Below, in pieces: positions 59,987-61,941 of a DNA stretch of 61,941 nucleotides (the first letter of the stretch is position 1; every line of letters begins with the position of its first letter). The stretch spans positions 1 through 61,941 of the forward strand of contig AXWR01000017.1 of the NCBI GenBank assembly GCA_000482765.1, in the 5' to 3' direction. This DNA is from Meiothermus taiwanensis DSM 14542 (lineage in GTDB: Bacteria > Deinococcota > Deinococci > Deinococcales > Thermaceae). The position numbers and the translations under genes were made by a program. The notes under the pieces were generated by a model, which was not told the origin of the DNA, searched no databases, and saw nothing but the letters and a program-made list of their open reading frames with translations.

Positions 59987-60844
59987 ATGGGCTTCAAATG
60001 CTCCCTCAACATCGTGGTGTCGGAGAGTAGCTTCCTCGATAGGGTATCGCTACTGAAGCCCTACGAGTTGTTGCTTGACGATGAATCCATGGATTCACTC
60101 AGAAAAGCCGACCCCACATTCCCGTTCGTACACGATAGGAGCTATTACGTCAATCCAACGCCAATAAGCGACTTTCCAAAACGCTTCGCCCAGCTTCGCC
60201 CACTCGCCGATAATCTGGCCATCCGGTCGCAGTACGACATTGAAGAAACCCTCCTGAAAACCAACTTGTACCGCGGCCACCCCAGTGAAGGAATCCTAAC
60301 GCTGTCCTTCAGTCCCTGGGCACAACACCCACCCCTGCTCGAACACGGCTATCTACTGTTGGATTTGGCCTACCCGAGCGAAAAAAATCAAAGTTTCCTG
60401 CCCTGGGATCACCCGAGCCTAGAGTTTATCTGGGAAATAATGCGCATTCTCAACCCCACCTATGGGTGGTTAGAGGGTGACTGGAATCCGCACCCACCTG
60501 AGGTGGACTGGCTAGGTAGACCATGGTACATACCCTCCATCCTTCCCTGGCAAGAGGGCGGCGAGAGACCCCAACTGGTGGGCCCACCCCTCAGCGAAGC
60601 GGTAAAGGCCGAGTTTGATCTCGGGGATGCCAATAACGGCTTGTACATGGTCAAAGAGATCGCTGAGAGACTCTACTGGATTGCACAACCTGGCACGGTG
60701 GCTGAGTGGGAAAAGTATCGGTGGGAGATGTGGCATGAGTTGTATAAGGATACCGAGGTTGGCAAGGCTCACGAGGCCGCGATCTGGAGGCTGCGGGAGG
60801 CTTTGGCGAGAATCCCGACCTCCGTACTTGACAAGCAGCGCTAG
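59987..60844 (+). CDS. Unknown protein, candidate immunity protein for the toxin
   Basis: This encodes 285 residues. It starts 24 bases after the toxin gene with GAGG before ATG 59987, so it is co-transcribed. There is no signal or membrane segment. The text is rich in aromatic residues and Pro (LEHGYLLLDLAYPSEKNQSF, GWLEGDWNPHPPEVDWLGRPW). Position right after a toxin gene is the usual place for its immunity protein; the sequence itself shows no known immunity family. GC is lower than in the toxin body, like the toxin tip. Confidence 0.6.
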   Translation: MGFKCSLNIVVSESSFLDRVSLLKPYELLLDDESMDSLRKADPTFPFVHDRSYYVNPTPISDFPKRFAQLRPLADNLAIRSQYDIEETLLKTNLYRGHPSEGILTLSFSPWAQHPPLLEHGYLLLDLAYPSEKNQSFLPWDHPSLEFIWEIMRILNPTYGWLEGDWNPHPPEVDWLGRPWYIPSILPWQEGGERPQLVGPPLSEAVKAEFDLGDANNGLYMVKEIAERLYWIAQPGTVAEWEKYRWEMWHELYKDTEVGKAHEAAIWRLREALARIPTSVLDKQR

Positions 60845-60946
60845 CTGTTGCCGGGGTCAAGGCCGCCTACCGCATTGGAGGCGCTGATCAACGAAGTCTC
60901 GCCAGAACGTATCCGCATACTGCGATAGCCCTGATAGTATCGGACC

Positions 60947-61294
60947 ATGGCGACCATCTGTTTGTACGAAACCCCTGGTACTGGTAAAAACTGGTTCGGT
61001 GCTGGTGGCATATACGACGTGATCTGCGAGTATGCCCTGGCCCACCCCAGCGTGCAGGCCCTGCCCGAGTTCGCCAAGGCCATCGAAGACTCGCTGTGGT
61101 ATAGAGGCCTTGAATTGTACGAACACGACCAGGCGGCCATCAAGGCCTTCACCGAGGCGGTGGGCGACCTGCTGCGCTACATTGCCTCCCCGGAGGGCAA
61201 GGCCCGTTGGGGTGAGTATCATCCGGTCATTCTGGAGGCGGTTCAAATTCTCTACGACCTGCTCCTCGACTACGATCCCGAGCGGTACAAGTGA
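60947..61294 (+). CDS. Unknown small protein, candidate second immunity protein
   Basis: This encodes 115 residues, helical and acidic: ICEYALAHPSVQALPEFAKAI, IKAFTEAVGDLLRYI, ILEAVQILYDLLLDYDPERYK. No signal. A TAGTAT box lies about six bases before ATG 60947, with no ribosome site, so it may be transcribed separately and leaderless. It is probably an immunity gene for this toxin or for a lost toxin tip; function unproven. Confidence 0.5.
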   Translation: MATICLYETPGTGKNWFGAGGIYDVICEYALAHPSVQALPEFAKAIEDSLWYRGLELYEHDQAAIKAFTEAVGDLLRYIASPEGKARWGEYHPVILEAVQILYDLLLDYDPERYK

Positions 61295-61403
61295 GGCGGG
61301 CGGGGTGTCGCGGGGCACAAGGGCCGAAACCAGACCAGGCCAGGAGGGATCCCACCCTGCGCGCCGGTGACGTGAACACAGCATTTCCTATACTGAAACA
61401 GAG

Positions 61404-61892
61404 ATGAAATACCGCTTCTTCTGCAAAAAAAATCCAATAAACCACGAATTCGACTGCGACGTGGAACTGGCGGAGCCGATACCCCCAGACAGCCCGCCTT
61501 GGCATCTGTTGGTTTTCTTAAAAGCCGAGGTCCGCGCAGGCCTGGAGTACTACAACCGCCGTCGAAGCGACAAGGAGTCGGCAGAACGAATCGGCGAATG
61601 GGATGGTGACTGGACCGACTTCATCTACGAAGTGATCAAGAACCCCCAACGCAAGCTGGAAACGGATGTGGGCAACGCCTACATGCTGAGCAACGATGGT
61701 CTCACGATACTGGTAACGTGCTACTATGAGGACCCGGAGAACAACACCCAGCGCTTCAAGGCTTGGGAGCTGCTGCGAGCCATTTTCGCCTGGAAGGAGT
61801 ACCGTTGGGCAGTGAGTTGCGGCCGCAGGGAGCCCTTCGAGATCGAGATCGAGGACGAAGGCTGGGAGAGCCGTCCGGATTTGGGCTATTGA
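61404..61892 (+). CDS. Unknown protein, candidate third immunity protein
   Basis: This encodes 162 residues. Begins MKYRFFCKKNPINHEFDCDV and has mixed strands and helices, with AYMLSNDGLTILVTCYYEDP and a Trp-rich end (KAWELLRAIFAWKEYRWAVS). No signal and no known motif. TATACT lies about 20 bases before the ATG. Rows of unlike small genes after a polymorphic toxin are typical immunity arrays, so this is an inferred role. The last 49 bases of the window hold nothing else. Confidence 0.5.
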   Translation: MKYRFFCKKNPINHEFDCDVELAEPIPPDSPPWHLLVFLKAEVRAGLEYYNRRRSDKESAERIGEWDGDWTDFIYEVIKNPQRKLETDVGNAYMLSNDGLTILVTCYYEDPENNTQRFKAWELLRAIFAWKEYRWAVSCGRREPFEIEIEDEGWESRPDLGY

Positions 61893-61941
61893 GCAGCGGC
61901 TGGGTGGGGGATGAGTGTCACCATCAAGGGCTAACCGAGCG

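Overview
The window looks like a chromosome segment of a thermophile of the Deinococcus-Thermus phylum, family Thermaceae, most likely Meiothermus or a close relative. The support is high GC, strong GGAGG ribosome sites mixed with apparently leaderless starts, and housekeeping proteins of Thermus type (RNase PH, MutS2, SurE, GreA, YceI, agmatinase-like SpeB, GroES/GroEL). The genus is inferred from sequence feel; no search was run.

The left part (1 to about 27.9 kb) is an accessory island ending at an intact tRNA-Thr(CGT) gene with a complete tyrosine integrase beside it. From the left it holds an IS5-type transposase end that cuts a small HTH gene, a ribbon-helix-helix-like gene, a decayed type I restriction locus (hsdR and hsdS remnants flanking an intact NYN-domain nuclease gene), a broken Phd-like antitoxin, and a replication-like module. 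That module is an excisionase-type HTH gene, an AEP primase carrying two winged helices, and a cluster of iteron-like CCGAAC repeats. The island then carries a tight three-gene minus-strand operon (helicase-DUF1998-nuclease, SNF2 helicase, very large adenine methylase) that resembles but does not exactly match DISARM and Druantia. It ends with a frameshifted second integrase, a two-spacer CRISPR mini-array without cas genes, two small duplicated gene families and a broken Mrr-like gene. Many genes are broken, which suggests repeated insertion and decay, whereas the three-gene operon is fully open.

The middle part (28 to 55.4 kb) is ordinary chromosome: rph-rdgB-mutS2, an OmpR-type two-component pair, surE, greA, a large unknown membrane protein, a speB-like gene, two acyl-CoA dehydrogenases with a linked phosphotransferase-like gene, a Uma2-type nuclease, a lipoprotein, yceI divergent from a pair of HxlR regulators with a perfect 10-bp inverted repeat between them, groSL behind a CIRCE-like operator, a TrmH-family methyltransferase, a pantothenate-kinase-like ATPase, an RmlD-like reductase, a glyoxalase-fold protein, a GH1 beta-glucosidase and an oligoendopeptidase F. 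Two copies of a noncoding dispersed repeat lie at 31.8-32.1 kb and 46.0-46.2 kb.

The right end (55.5-61.9 kb) is a polymorphic-toxin-like locus: a 1470-residue lipoprotein with PA14-like, carbohydrate-binding-like and PKD-like modules and a C-terminal PD-(D/E)XK-like nuclease tip, followed by three unknown small genes that are candidate immunity genes. The drop in GC at the toxin tip and in the genes after it fits swapped-in modules.
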